Made by a program: the position numbers and the translations under genes. 64,000 nt of DNA from Bacteroidales bacterium (GTDB taxonomy: Bacteria > Bacteroidota > Bacteroidia > Bacteroidales > F082). Numbering within the stretch: position 1 is the stretch's first letter; each line of letters begins with the position of its first letter. The notes beneath the pieces were generated by a model. That model ran no database searches, had not been told where the DNA came from, and saw only the letters and a list, made by a program, of their open reading frames with translations. The stretch lies in the NCBI GenBank assembly GCA_024681295.1, contig JAILBC010000055.1:1-64000 (forward strand), given 5' to 3'. Below are positions 48,051 through 57,024 of the stretch, in pieces.

Positions 48051-50654
48051 ATGGATACGTATATTTTCAGAAAGCAGATACACCGTTTACCCGGCAAGGT
48101 GATTCACGCCATCCCGCTTCCCGAGCCTGAGGTGGTGGAAGGTCATCAGTCACGCCAACAGATTGGAGAGATATGCAAACAATGCGGTTATAAGCAAGTG
48201 CTTTTGGTGACCGACAAAACCCTAAGCGGTTTAGGCTACGAGCAAGCCATCACGAAGTCTTTGAGTGAAGCCGGAGTGAACTATACCGTTTTCAACGAGA
48301 TTAATTCCGAGCCCACCATCGCCCTTATTGAGGCTGGGCGCCAGATAGCCTTGGAAAGCCAGGCCGAGTGTATCATCGCTTTGGGTGGTGGTTCCGTTTT
48401 GGACACCAGCAAGATGATTTCCGCCAGCGTGAAGATGCCCCATCTTAGCGTCAAGACCTTGCTCTTGAAGTTTTTGCCTGTTCGGGGCGGGACGCTCCCC
48501 ATTATCGCTGTTCCCTCCACTGCTGGCACTGGTGCCGAGATGACGGTGGGTGCCGTGGTTCTCAACGAGCACGGCGTGAAGAGCTCCACCGTGTTGATTG
48601 GCCTGGATGTGACTCATGTGGTGCTTGACAGTGAACTAACCATCCATGCCCCCCAGAAGGTAACGGCAGCTTGTGGTATGGATGCCCTCAGCCATTGCAT
48701 TGAAGGCGCCGTGAGCGATGTGGAAGTGGACGAAGAGGACATGAAACTCTCCATGGAAGGTGTGAAGCTGATCTTGGAGAATCTGCCCACAGTGATAAAG
48801 GACCCCGAGAATATCGAAGCAAGGTTGGCGATGTGCCGCGCGGCCATGTACGGCGGCAACGCCATCAACACCCAGCTGGCGGGCTATGTGCATGCCTTTG
48901 CCCACAGCATCGGCGCCAAATACCACCTCCCCCACGGAGTAGCCATCTCGCTGATGCTCATGCCTGTACTGGAATTCCAAAAAGAGGCTTGTCAGGAGAA
49001 ATACGACGAATTGGCCAAGTACTGTGGTGTCCCTGATTTCCTACAAGCTGTCAGAGACCTGATGGCACAATGCGGCATGGATCAGATTACGTCGCCCGTA
49101 CGGGCTTGTGACCATGAGGAACTCATCCCCATGATTGCCGCCGATTCCATCAACTACTCTTCCCCAGTTACACTGAGCAACAATGATATCAAGCAGGTGT
49201 TGGACACGGTTACCCCGATGGGAACGGAAAACGGAGAACGGAAAACGGAAAACGAAATACATGAGGTCGTGGAGACCCAGCGGAAGTTCTTCCGCACGGG
49301 CACTACCCTTCCCGTAAAATGGAGGATCAAACAACTCAAGAAACTGAAGACCTCTGTCCTTGCACACGAAAAGGAGTTTGAGGATGCGTTGGCTGAAGAC
49401 TTGGGTCGCAGTAAGGTGGAGGCCTACCTCTGCGACATCGGGCCCATCGTCACTGAGGTCAACGAGATGATTCACGGACTGCGCCGCTGGGCAAGACCAG
49501 AACGGCATTTCAGCGGATTCATGTGTTTCCCCAGCATGGTCACCAAAGTGTATAAGATGCCATATGGTGTTTCGTTGGTCATAAGTCCCTTCAACTTCCC
49601 CATCCTGCTCACCATCGGTGTAGTGGCCGCAGCCATGGCCGGAGGCAACACCGTGGTGGTCAAGTCCAGTTCCAAATCCGCTGCCAGCACCAAGGCTTTG
49701 AAAAAGTTCTTTGCCGAGGTGTTCCCACCCGAATACGTCACCTTGATTGATGGCGGACACGACATCGCCGATTTGTGCCTAGCCCAGCGTTTCGATAAGA
49801 TCTTCTACACTGGCTCTCCTTCGGTAGGCAAGCATGTGCTAGCGGAAGCTGCCAAGAACCTCACCCCTGTGGCTTTGGAACTCGGCGGTGAGACCGGCAA
49901 CTGGTGTGTGGTGCGCAAGGACGCCGACCTGAAAGACGCCGCCCGCAAGATTGCCTTCTTCAAGCTCTGCAATGCCGGACAGATCTGCATCAACATCAAC
50001 CAGATTGCCGTGGCTGAAGAGGTGGCAGAGCCTTTCATGGAGGAACTCAAGAAAGCCTTTATCGCCCAAATTGGAGAACACGCTGAGAGCAATCCCGAGT
50101 ATCCCAAACTCATCACCGACGGTGCCTACGACAAATGCGCCAACCTGGCTGATGAGTATCGCTCAAGAATCTTTTTCGGCGGTTTCGGTGACAAAGAAAC
50201 TCGCCGTTACGCTCCCACGATGATTTACCCCGTGGATATCAACGAACACATTGTGCAACATGAGTTGTTCTGTCCCCTGCTACCCATTGTACCCTATAAA
50301 GATGCCGAAGTCGACCAACTGATGGAGACCATCGCCGACCGTGAGCATCCCTTGGCGATGTACCTCTTCACCAAGGATTTGAAATGGGCCAACCGTGTGA
50401 TGCGCACCCAGCAATATGGTGGAGGGTGCATCAACGAAGTCTGCATCCACATGATGGTGAAGGGTGTGCCATTTAATGGCACAGGCCATTCCGGCATGGG
50501 GGCTTACCACGGTGAGTGGGGCTTCAGGGAATTCACCCATCCCCAGACCGTATTGAAAGGCCGGACCCGTTGGAACTTGACTTTAAGGGAGCATCCTTAC
50601 AGCGGAGAGGCAGGAGAAAAGAAGATGAAAATTTTGAGAGTGTTTGAGCGATGA
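48051..50654 (+). CDS. Fusion: iron-containing alcohol dehydrogenase (N) + aldehyde dehydrogenase (C)
   Basis: ADH: IIALGGGSVLDTSKM, AACGMDALSHCIEGA, HAFAHSIGAKYHLPHG; ALDH: ISPFNFPILLTIG, ALELGGETGNWCV, NAGQIC. Confidence 0.85.
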   Translation: MDTYIFRKQIHRLPGKVIHAIPLPEPEVVEGHQSRQQIGEICKQCGYKQVLLVTDKTLSGLGYEQAITKSLSEAGVNYTVFNEINSEPTIALIEAGRQIALESQAECIIALGGGSVLDTSKMISASVKMPHLSVKTLLLKFLPVRGGTLPIIAVPSTAGTGAEMTVGAVVLNEHGVKSSTVLIGLDVTHVVLDSELTIHAPQKVTAACGMDALSHCIEGAVSDVEVDEEDMKLSMEGVKLILENLPTVIKDPENIEARLAMCRAAMYGGNAINTQLAGYVHAFAHSIGAKYHLPHGVAISLMLMPVLEFQKEACQEKYDELAKYCGVPDFLQAVRDLMAQCGMDQITSPVRACDHEELIPMIAADSINYSSPVTLSNNDIKQVLDTVTPMGTENGERKTENEIHEVVETQRKFFRTGTTLPVKWRIKQLKKLKTSVLAHEKEFEDALAEDLGRSKVEAYLCDIGPIVTEVNEMIHGLRRWARPERHFSGFMCFPSMVTKVYKMPYGVSLVISPFNFPILLTIGVVAAAMAGGNTVVVKSSSKSAASTKALKKFFAEVFPPEYVTLIDGGHDIADLCLAQRFDKIFYTGSPSVGKHVLAEAAKNLTPVALELGGETGNWCVVRKDADLKDAARKIAFFKLCNAGQICININQIAVAEEVAEPFMEELKKAFIAQIGEHAESNPEYPKLITDGAYDKCANLADEYRSRIFFGGFGDKETRRYAPTMIYPVDINEHIVQHELFCPLLPIVPYKDAEVDQLMETIADREHPLAMYLFTKDLKWANRVMRTQQYGGGCINEVCIHMMVKGVPFNGTGHSGMGAYHGEWGFREFTHPQTVLKGRTRWNLTLREHPYSGEAGEKKMKILRVFER
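49226..49253 (+). repeat. Heptanucleotide tandem repeat GGAAAAC x4 at ADH/ALDH junction
   Basis: GGAAAAC GGAGAAC GGAAAAC GGAAAAC. Confidence 0.85.
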
Positions 50655-52468
50655 CCCTCCTTGACTGGCTACCGATTACCAAGAAAGAGACCGACCTACG
50701 TGGGTGGGACGAGGTGGACATTGTGTTCGTCACAGGCGATGCCTACGTGGACCACCCGGCGTTCGGGGCGGCGGTGATTGGAAGGATGCTGGAACATGCC
50801 GGTTTTCGAGTGGCGTTGATTCCCCAGCCCAACTGGAGGGATGACTTGAGGGATTTCAAGAAGTTCGGGAAACCCAAGATTTACTTTGGGGTCTCTGCTG
50901 GCTGCATGGACTCAATGGTAAACCATTACACCGCGAACAAAAGGTTGAGAAGCAACGATGCATACACCCCAGGCGGAGAAGCAGGATTCCGTCCCGATCG
51001 AGCCAACGTAGTTTATAGCAACATCCTAAAAAAGCTTTATCCCGATGTACCCGTGGTGATTGGCGGCATCGAGGCATCCCTTAGGCGTGTGACTCATTAC
51101 GACTATTGGGACGACTGCCTGAAACCTTCGATCTTGGTGGACTCCCACGCGGACATCGGCGTGTACGGCATGGGCGAATACACCATGGTGGAGATTGCCA
51201 AAGCCATCCAGCAAGGTCGGAAGGTTAGTGATCTGACCGACATCCAACAGACCTTCTTCCTTCAGGACAAAAGCCAGGTACTGCCCGATTTTGATGGAGA
51301 GACCATCGAACTCGTTCCTCACGAGATTTGTCTGAAGGATAAGAAGCGCTACGCCTCCAACTTCAAGCATATTGAAGAGGAATCAAATAAGAAACACGCT
51401 GCCCGATTGATTCAAGAGGTCGGCCGGCAACGGGTCATTATCAATCCGCCTTTACCCACCTTTACCACCGAGCAAATCGACGCTTCGTTTGATTTGCCCT
51501 ATACCCGCCTGCCCCATCCAAAATATGCCAAGCGCGGGGCCATCCCAGCCTACGAGATGATCAAGCACAGCATCAACCTGCACCGGGGATGCTTTGGCGG
51601 TTGCGCCTTTTGTACCATCTCGGCCCACCAAGGAAAGTTTGTAGCCTCCCGAAGCAAGGAATCCATCATGCGCGAGGTGGATAAGGTGACCCAGATGGAG
51701 GACTTCAAGGGCTACATCAGCGACCTGGGCGGCCCCTCGGCCAACATGTACCGGATGCGCGGCAAGGACGAGAAGCTATGCGAGAAATGCGTCCGCCCCA
51801 CCTGCCTCCAACCCTCGGTCTGCAAGAACCTCAATACCGACCATCATCCTTTGATTGAGATTTATCAGGAGGTAGACCGTCATCCGAAAGTGAAAAAAGC
51901 CACCGTGGGGTCGGGAATCAGGTATGATTTGTTCCTTCACGACTGCACTCCCGAGGAGAATCAGGCCATGGGCTACGATGAATATTTCCGGCAACTGGTA
52001 ACCCGACATGTCAGCGGCCGCTTGAAGGTGGCCCCGGAGCATACCAGCGACGCCGTGCTGAAATTGATGCGAAAGCCCAAGTTCGACATGTTTGTCAAAC
52101 TGAAGAAAAAGTTCGATTATTTGAACGAGAAAGAGCATCTCAACCAGCAGCTTATCCCCTATTTCATCTCCTCGCACCCCGACTGCTATCTAGAAGACAT
52201 GGCCGAATTGGCGGTGAAAACCAAAGCATTGGGCTACCACCTGGAACAGGTGCAGGACTTCACCCCAACCCCCATGACCTTAGCAACGGAAATTTACTAT
52301 TCAGGGTACAATCCCTATACCCTGGAGCCCGTTTTTGTGGCCAAAACCAAGGAGGAGAAACTAGCCCAGCAACGGTTTTTCTTTTGGTACAAGCCCGAAA
52401 ACCGCGAGTGGGCAAAATCGATGTTGAAAAAGTTGGGACATCCCGAGTGGATTAAAAAATTGTTTTAA
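50651..52468 (+). CDS. YgiQ-family radical SAM protein
   Basis: HRGCFGGCAFCTIS CxxxCxxC, B12-binding-like N-terminus, GSGIRYDL. Confidence 0.92.
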   Translation: MTLLDWLPITKKETDLRGWDEVDIVFVTGDAYVDHPAFGAAVIGRMLEHAGFRVALIPQPNWRDDLRDFKKFGKPKIYFGVSAGCMDSMVNHYTANKRLRSNDAYTPGGEAGFRPDRANVVYSNILKKLYPDVPVVIGGIEASLRRVTHYDYWDDCLKPSILVDSHADIGVYGMGEYTMVEIAKAIQQGRKVSDLTDIQQTFFLQDKSQVLPDFDGETIELVPHEICLKDKKRYASNFKHIEEESNKKHAARLIQEVGRQRVIINPPLPTFTTEQIDASFDLPYTRLPHPKYAKRGAIPAYEMIKHSINLHRGCFGGCAFCTISAHQGKFVASRSKESIMREVDKVTQMEDFKGYISDLGGPSANMYRMRGKDEKLCEKCVRPTCLQPSVCKNLNTDHHPLIEIYQEVDRHPKVKKATVGSGIRYDLFLHDCTPEENQAMGYDEYFRQLVTRHVSGRLKVAPEHTSDAVLKLMRKPKFDMFVKLKKKFDYLNEKEHLNQQLIPYFISSHPDCYLEDMAELAVKTKALGYHLEQVQDFTPTPMTLATEIYYSGYNPYTLEPVFVAKTKEEKLAQQRFFFWYKPENREWAKSMLKKLGHPEWIKKLF

Positions 52469-52503
52469 CTTTGCAGCAAAATTCTAAAAAGAACATTGAT
52501 ATC

Positions 52504-53202
52504 ATGAAAAAACAACTTATCGGAGCCATGATGCTCGTCGCAGCCTTAATCGTTAGTGGTTGCGGAAACAACAACTCAGCCCAAAAGAACGTTAAAAACC
52601 AAAAAGAAAAGGAAGAAGTGAAAGAAAACCGCATGCTCATCATCGTCGACCCGCAGATCGACTTCACCACCGGCAGCCTGGCCACCGCCAAGGGTCCCGA
52701 AGCCATGGACTGTCTCGCCCAAGCCATCGACAATGGCGTTTTGGCTAAATACACCTGGGTCATCGTCACCCAAGACGCCCACCCCACCAACCACTGCTCA
52801 TTTGTGGAAAACGGCGGCGTGTTCCCGGCCCACTGCGTGCAGGGCACCAAGGGAATGGACGTGTATCCTCCTTTGATGAAAGCGCTGGAGGACAGCAATT
52901 TCGGCAACTATCACCTCATGACCAAGGGTGACCTGGCCGACAAAGAGGAGTTCAGCATCTTCCAAAATGCCCTAAGCGGCGAGAAGTTGACCAAGACTAT
53001 CACCGATGAGAAGTTCGTAGGCATCGACATCTGCGGAATCGCCACCGACTACTGCGTGTATGAGACCACCAAGGACCTAATGGCCATCTATCCTGCTAGC
53101 CAGATCCGCATCGTCACCAACTGCATCGCCGCTGTCGACGACAACGACACCAAACTGGCTGACTTGATGAAAGAAAACGGAATTGAGGGAATCACTTTCT
53201 AA
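52504..53202 (+). CDS. Nicotinamidase/isochorismatase-family protein with lipoprotein signal
   Basis: MKKQLIGAMMLVAALIVSGCGNN lipobox; IIVDPQIDFTTGSLA, DAHPTNHCSF, CGIATDYCV. Confidence 0.85.
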   Translation: MKKQLIGAMMLVAALIVSGCGNNNSAQKNVKNQKEKEEVKENRMLIIVDPQIDFTTGSLATAKGPEAMDCLAQAIDNGVLAKYTWVIVTQDAHPTNHCSFVENGGVFPAHCVQGTKGMDVYPPLMKALEDSNFGNYHLMTKGDLADKEEFSIFQNALSGEKLTKTITDEKFVGIDICGIATDYCVYETTKDLMAIYPASQIRIVTNCIAAVDDNDTKLADLMKENGIEGITF

Positions 53203-53223
53203 ACGGAAAACTATGGGCTTTGT

Positions 53224-54243
53224 ATGAGCCGGTTTAAAGATTTTTGTGAACGGAAAAAGGTGGATCTCACCTGGCGTGCCTACTTTGTAGATGCGCTAGG
53301 TGCCATGGCTTTGGGCTTGTTTGCCTCGCTGCTCATCGGCACCATCTTCCAGACCCTGGGCGACAAGACTGGGTGGGACGCTTTCGTCACCATTGCAAAA
53401 TACGCCAAAGCCGCCACAGGAGCCGCTATCGCGGTGGCCATCGCCTACAAGCTTCGCTGCGAGGGCTTGGTGCTGTTCAGTGCCATCGCCGTGGGTATCG
53501 CCGGCAATGAGCTCGGCGGTCCCATGGGCGCCTACGTAGCCGTTTTGGTTGCCATCGAGCTCGGCAAAATGGTCTACAAGGAGACCCAGGTCGACATCCT
53601 CGTGACCCCTGCCGTCGTAATCATCAGTGGCGTGCTGGTGGCCTTCGCCATCGGACCTGCCATCGGCAGGTTGATGACCGCCTTGGGCGTGTTCATCGAG
53701 CACGCCACTGAAATGCAGCCCCTGCTGATGGGCATCGTCGTGTCGGTAGTCATCGGCATGGTGCTCACCCTGCCCATCAGTTCCGCTGCCATCTGCCTCG
53801 CCATTGGATTGGGCGGCATCGCCGGAGGCGCAGCCACCGCTGGCTGCTGCGCCCAGATGATCGGCTTCGCCGTGCTGAGCTTCAGGGAGAATCGTTGGGG
53901 CGGACTGCTGGCACAAGGCCTAGGCACCTCGATGCTCCAGATGGGTAACATCGTGAAGAACCCACGCATCTGGATTCCCCCGACCTTGGCTGCCGCCATC
54001 ACAGGACCTATAGCCACCTGCGTATTCCATCTGGAAAACATCCCCATCGGCTCTGGTATGGGTACCTGCGGACTGGTCGGTCCCATCGGCATCTACACTG
54101 CCATGCCCGACGGTGGATTGAACATGTGGATCGGCATGCTGCTGGTCTGCTTCGTGCTTCCCGCCATCCTTTCCTGGCTCTTCGGAATGATTCTGCGCAA
54201 GATCGGCTGGATCAAAGACGGCGACCTTAAAATCGAATGCTGA
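53224..54243 (+). CDS. PTS EIIC-like transporter (PTS_EIIC_2 type)
   Basis: 10-TM-like protein; GIAGNELGGPMGAY, GIGLGGIAGGAATAGCCAQMIGFAV, GLVGPIGIY. Confidence 0.75.
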   Translation: MSRFKDFCERKKVDLTWRAYFVDALGAMALGLFASLLIGTIFQTLGDKTGWDAFVTIAKYAKAATGAAIAVAIAYKLRCEGLVLFSAIAVGIAGNELGGPMGAYVAVLVAIELGKMVYKETQVDILVTPAVVIISGVLVAFAIGPAIGRLMTALGVFIEHATEMQPLLMGIVVSVVIGMVLTLPISSAAICLAIGLGGIAGGAATAGCCAQMIGFAVLSFRENRWGGLLAQGLGTSMLQMGNIVKNPRIWIPPTLAAAITGPIATCVFHLENIPIGSGMGTCGLVGPIGIYTAMPDGGLNMWIGMLLVCFVLPAILSWLFGMILRKIGWIKDGDLKIEC

Positions 54244-54713
54244 TGACCAAGCCCTTGTCACCCGACCAAGTCTTGGACAAAATGGCCAAGTACTGCGCCT
54301 ATCAAGAGCGCAGCGTGAAGGACGTGGCTGAGAAGCTCAAGACCTTCGACATCAGCCCCAAGGACAAGGAAGAGATTCTCCATTATTTGATTGACAACCG
54401 TTTCGTCAACGACGAGCGTTTCGCCAAGAGTTTTGTCCGTGGCAAGATCAACCAGAGCGGCTGGGGACTGAACAAAATCCGTTACCACCTGATGCAGAAA
54501 GGCATCGCCAAGGAAATCATCGAGAAAGCCCTGCAGGGCGCCGACGAGGCGGCCTACAGGCGCCGCCTCGTTGAGGTCTTGGCCGCTAAGGCCAAGACCG
54601 TGAAAGCGGCCAACGACTTTGAAAAAAAGCGGAAGTTGGCCGCTTTCGCCCTGCAACGGGGCTTTGAAGCCTCCTTGGTTTGGGAAGTCTTAAAAGAAGA
54701 TTTTGGAGATTAA
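54237..54713 (+). CDS. recX: Regulatory protein RecX
   Basis: CAYQERSVKDVAEKL, DNRFVNDERFAKSFVRGKINQSGWGLNKIRYHLMQKGI. Confidence 0.92.
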   Translation: MLMTKPLSPDQVLDKMAKYCAYQERSVKDVAEKLKTFDISPKDKEEILHYLIDNRFVNDERFAKSFVRGKINQSGWGLNKIRYHLMQKGIAKEIIEKALQGADEAAYRRRLVEVLAAKAKTVKAANDFEKKRKLAAFALQRGFEASLVWEVLKEDFGD

Positions 54714-54724
54714 AACGCTTTTCG

Positions 54725-54733
54725 TATTTTTGC
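54725..54733 (+). promoter_or_regulatory. -7 box TATTTTTGC
   Basis: TAnnTTTGC match upstream of LytTR gene. Confidence 0.45.
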
Positions 54734-54749
54734 AGTTGAAAATTGAGCC

Positions 54750-55628
54750 ATGAAAACGCGCAAACGACTGATCACACAAACACCAGAATGCTTGACGGAG
54801 GCATCCAGCCAGCTCCTCAACGTTATCATTTCGACGTTGTTTGCAATGGTTTTTTTAACTGCTTATGTCCCCTTCTCGGAGACAGCATGGTTCCAAGTTG
54901 GTCGAAGCAACTATTTCTTCATTACCGTAGCATTTGTGGGTAGCGGTACCATCTTTCTTGGCCTCAGCCGTATCTTGATGAACTGGGTCGTCCGTAAGAC
55001 AAGACATTTCCCCTTCTGGGTCTACCTCCTATGGCTCTTCCTAGAGATTATGATCATCGCGGTGTGCCACACCTTGATTTCCTATTTCGAAATCCAGGCC
55101 ACCGACCACAGTTTTGGCTACCTCTATGCGAAGAGTGTCCTTATCACTTTTATTGCATTGGGCGTGCCTTACACCATTACCATCCTAGGCATCCTGTTGA
55201 AGGATGCGCAACGGCGCATGAAACTCACCCGGAGTGACTTGGTGGCATCGGACGATGAGGCCATGCCCGAGCACACCGAAATCATCAATCTGATGGACAA
55301 CAACGGCACTTTGAAATTGTCGGTAAAACTCGACAACCTCTATTACATCAAGGCCGAGGACAACTACATCAACGTGTTTTACCAGCGCAGCGGCACCATC
55401 GCCAGCTACATGCTACGCTGCAAGATGAAGACCATCGAGGACAACTGCGCCGAGTCGAGCTCATTGATGCGTTGCCATCGTTCCTACATCGTCAACATTA
55501 AGAAAGTCAGCGTATTGCACAACGAAGCCGACGGCTTCGTTCTCGACTTCGAACGCGAAGGACTGGAGTCCATCCCAGTATCCAAGACCTATGCTCAGAA
55601 GGTGCTGGAGGCGTTCAATAAGAAATAA
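54750..55628 (+). CDS. Membrane-anchored LytTR-domain transcriptional regulator
   Basis: 4 TM segments then YYIKAEDNYINVFYQRSG...MRCHRSYIVNIKKV LytTR domain. Confidence 0.88.
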   Translation: MKTRKRLITQTPECLTEASSQLLNVIISTLFAMVFLTAYVPFSETAWFQVGRSNYFFITVAFVGSGTIFLGLSRILMNWVVRKTRHFPFWVYLLWLFLEIMIIAVCHTLISYFEIQATDHSFGYLYAKSVLITFIALGVPYTITILGILLKDAQRRMKLTRSDLVASDDEAMPEHTEIINLMDNNGTLKLSVKLDNLYYIKAEDNYINVFYQRSGTIASYMLRCKMKTIEDNCAESSSLMRCHRSYIVNIKKVSVLHNEADGFVLDFEREGLESIPVSKTYAQKVLEAFNKK

Positions 55629-55646
55629 GCCCTCCCCTCCTAGCAT

Positions 55647-55736
55647 TTATACCCGAATTGATATAATTCAAATCAATTGTTGATTTTTATATCATATCAG
55701 GTATAAGATAACGATTTTTCTAAAAATTATACCCGA
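55647..55736. promoter_or_regulatory. Putative HipB operator array
   Basis: TTATACCCGA at 55647-55656 and 55727-55736, inverse TCAGGTATAA at 55697-55706, upstream of -7 box TATTTTTGC 55764-55772. Confidence 0.5.
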
Positions 55737-55791
55737 AACGGTACAAAAATAAAATAAAAGTTGTATTTTTGCATCAAAAACCTATTTCTTT

Positions 55792-56016
55792 ATGGTAAAA
55801 AGAAGCAGACTATCACAGCAAGTAAAGGCGCTGAGGAAACAATATGGCCTGACGCAAGAGGACCTTTCCCTCAAATCAGGTGTGGGACTTCGTTTCGTCA
55901 GAGACTTGGAGCAAGGGAAGAAGACCTTGAGAATGGATAAGGTCAACACCGTTTTGGCGCTTTTCGGGAAAGAATTGGGGGTCGTTGAACAAGAGAGAGG
56001 AGGCGATGAGCCATGA
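55792..56016 (+). CDS. hipB: HipB-like helix-turn-helix antitoxin
   Basis: VKALRKQYGLTQEDLSLKSGVGLRFVRDLEQGKKTLRMDKVNTVLALFG. Confidence 0.85.
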   Translation: MVKRSRLSQQVKALRKQYGLTQEDLSLKSGVGLRFVRDLEQGKKTLRMDKVNTVLALFGKELGVVEQERGGDEP

Positions 56017-56120
56017 GAAAAGCTGAGGTGTATTATCGGGACACGAAGGCAGGACTTCTCACGGAAGACCAAGACGGGTATCTGTTCTGTTATGACGCGG
56101 CAGATCTTTGGGAAAACTGA
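56013..56120 (+). pseudogene. Truncated HipS/HipA N-terminal domain (35 aa)
   Basis: MRKAEVYYRDTKAGLLTEDQDGYLFCYDAADLWEN*; starts in ATGA overlap with hipB stop; matches only the first third of a HipA N-domain. Confidence 0.65.
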
Positions 56121-56973
56121 TGCACCCATACTCCCCTACTCCAGAGACAATATCAACGATTTGGCTCGGGAGTCTGTGCTCAGCAGGATTGCCGTAACCG
56201 GTGTTCAATCCAAGCTCTCGATGGATGTGAACAAAGGCGGGAAAGACGAGCCCGACCACATGACAATTGTTGGGCTCTGGGGTAGGTATATCCTAAAACC
56301 CAAGTCGGATGAGTTCCCGTGGTTGCCCGAGGTGGAGGACTTGACTATGCACCTCGCCGAAATCGCAAAGATCGATGTGGTGCCACATACGCTGATTCGT
56401 TTCAATGATGGCGAGATGGCCTATCTGACACGAAGGATCGACCGTGACAATCACGGCAAGAAATACCTGATGGAGGATCTGTGCCAAATCAGCGAACGCA
56501 TCACTGACGACAAGTACAAGTCATCCTACGAGAAAATAGCGAAATTGATCAAGCTTCATTCTTCCGTTCCAATGTTGGATCTGGTCAACTTTTGGGAGGT
56601 GGTCGTATTCTCATGGATCACCGGTAACTCCGATATGCACTTGAAGAACTTCTCCCTCATCAGCCGAACGCCAGGACAATATGTGCTATCACAGGCCTAC
56701 GATTTATTGAACGTTCATCTGGTATTTCCCGAAGACGATGAGGAGTTAGCCTTGACCTTGGATGGAAGAAAGAAGCATCTCAACAAGCAAAACTTCATAC
56801 GGGCGATGGCATTATCAGGACTTGCAGAGAAAGTCATAGAGAACATCTTCAAAAAGCTTGCGGATGTGGCTCAAAAGTGGTATGACTTCATTGATGTCAG
56901 TTTTCTGCCCGATGAGTTGAAAGAGAGGTATAAGGAAGAAATAAAGGAGCACCTTGATATACTTCAAGAATAA
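56092..56973 (+). CDS. HipA/HipT-like Ser/Thr kinase toxin (C-terminal domain protein)
   Basis: VTGVQSKLSMD, GRYILKPK, ITGNSDMHLKNFSL, AYDLLN kinase motifs. Confidence 0.85.
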   Translation: MTRQIFGKTDAPILPYSRDNINDLARESVLSRIAVTGVQSKLSMDVNKGGKDEPDHMTIVGLWGRYILKPKSDEFPWLPEVEDLTMHLAEIAKIDVVPHTLIRFNDGEMAYLTRRIDRDNHGKKYLMEDLCQISERITDDKYKSSYEKIAKLIKLHSSVPMLDLVNFWEVVVFSWITGNSDMHLKNFSLISRTPGQYVLSQAYDLLNVHLVFPEDDEELALTLDGRKKHLNKQNFIRAMALSGLAEKVIENIFKKLADVAQKWYDFIDVSFLPDELKERYKEEIKEHLDILQE

Positions 56974-57024
56974 ATATCCCCCGACCGTCGCCAGCCGAGG
57001 GATATACTATAAGAATACTTGTTG

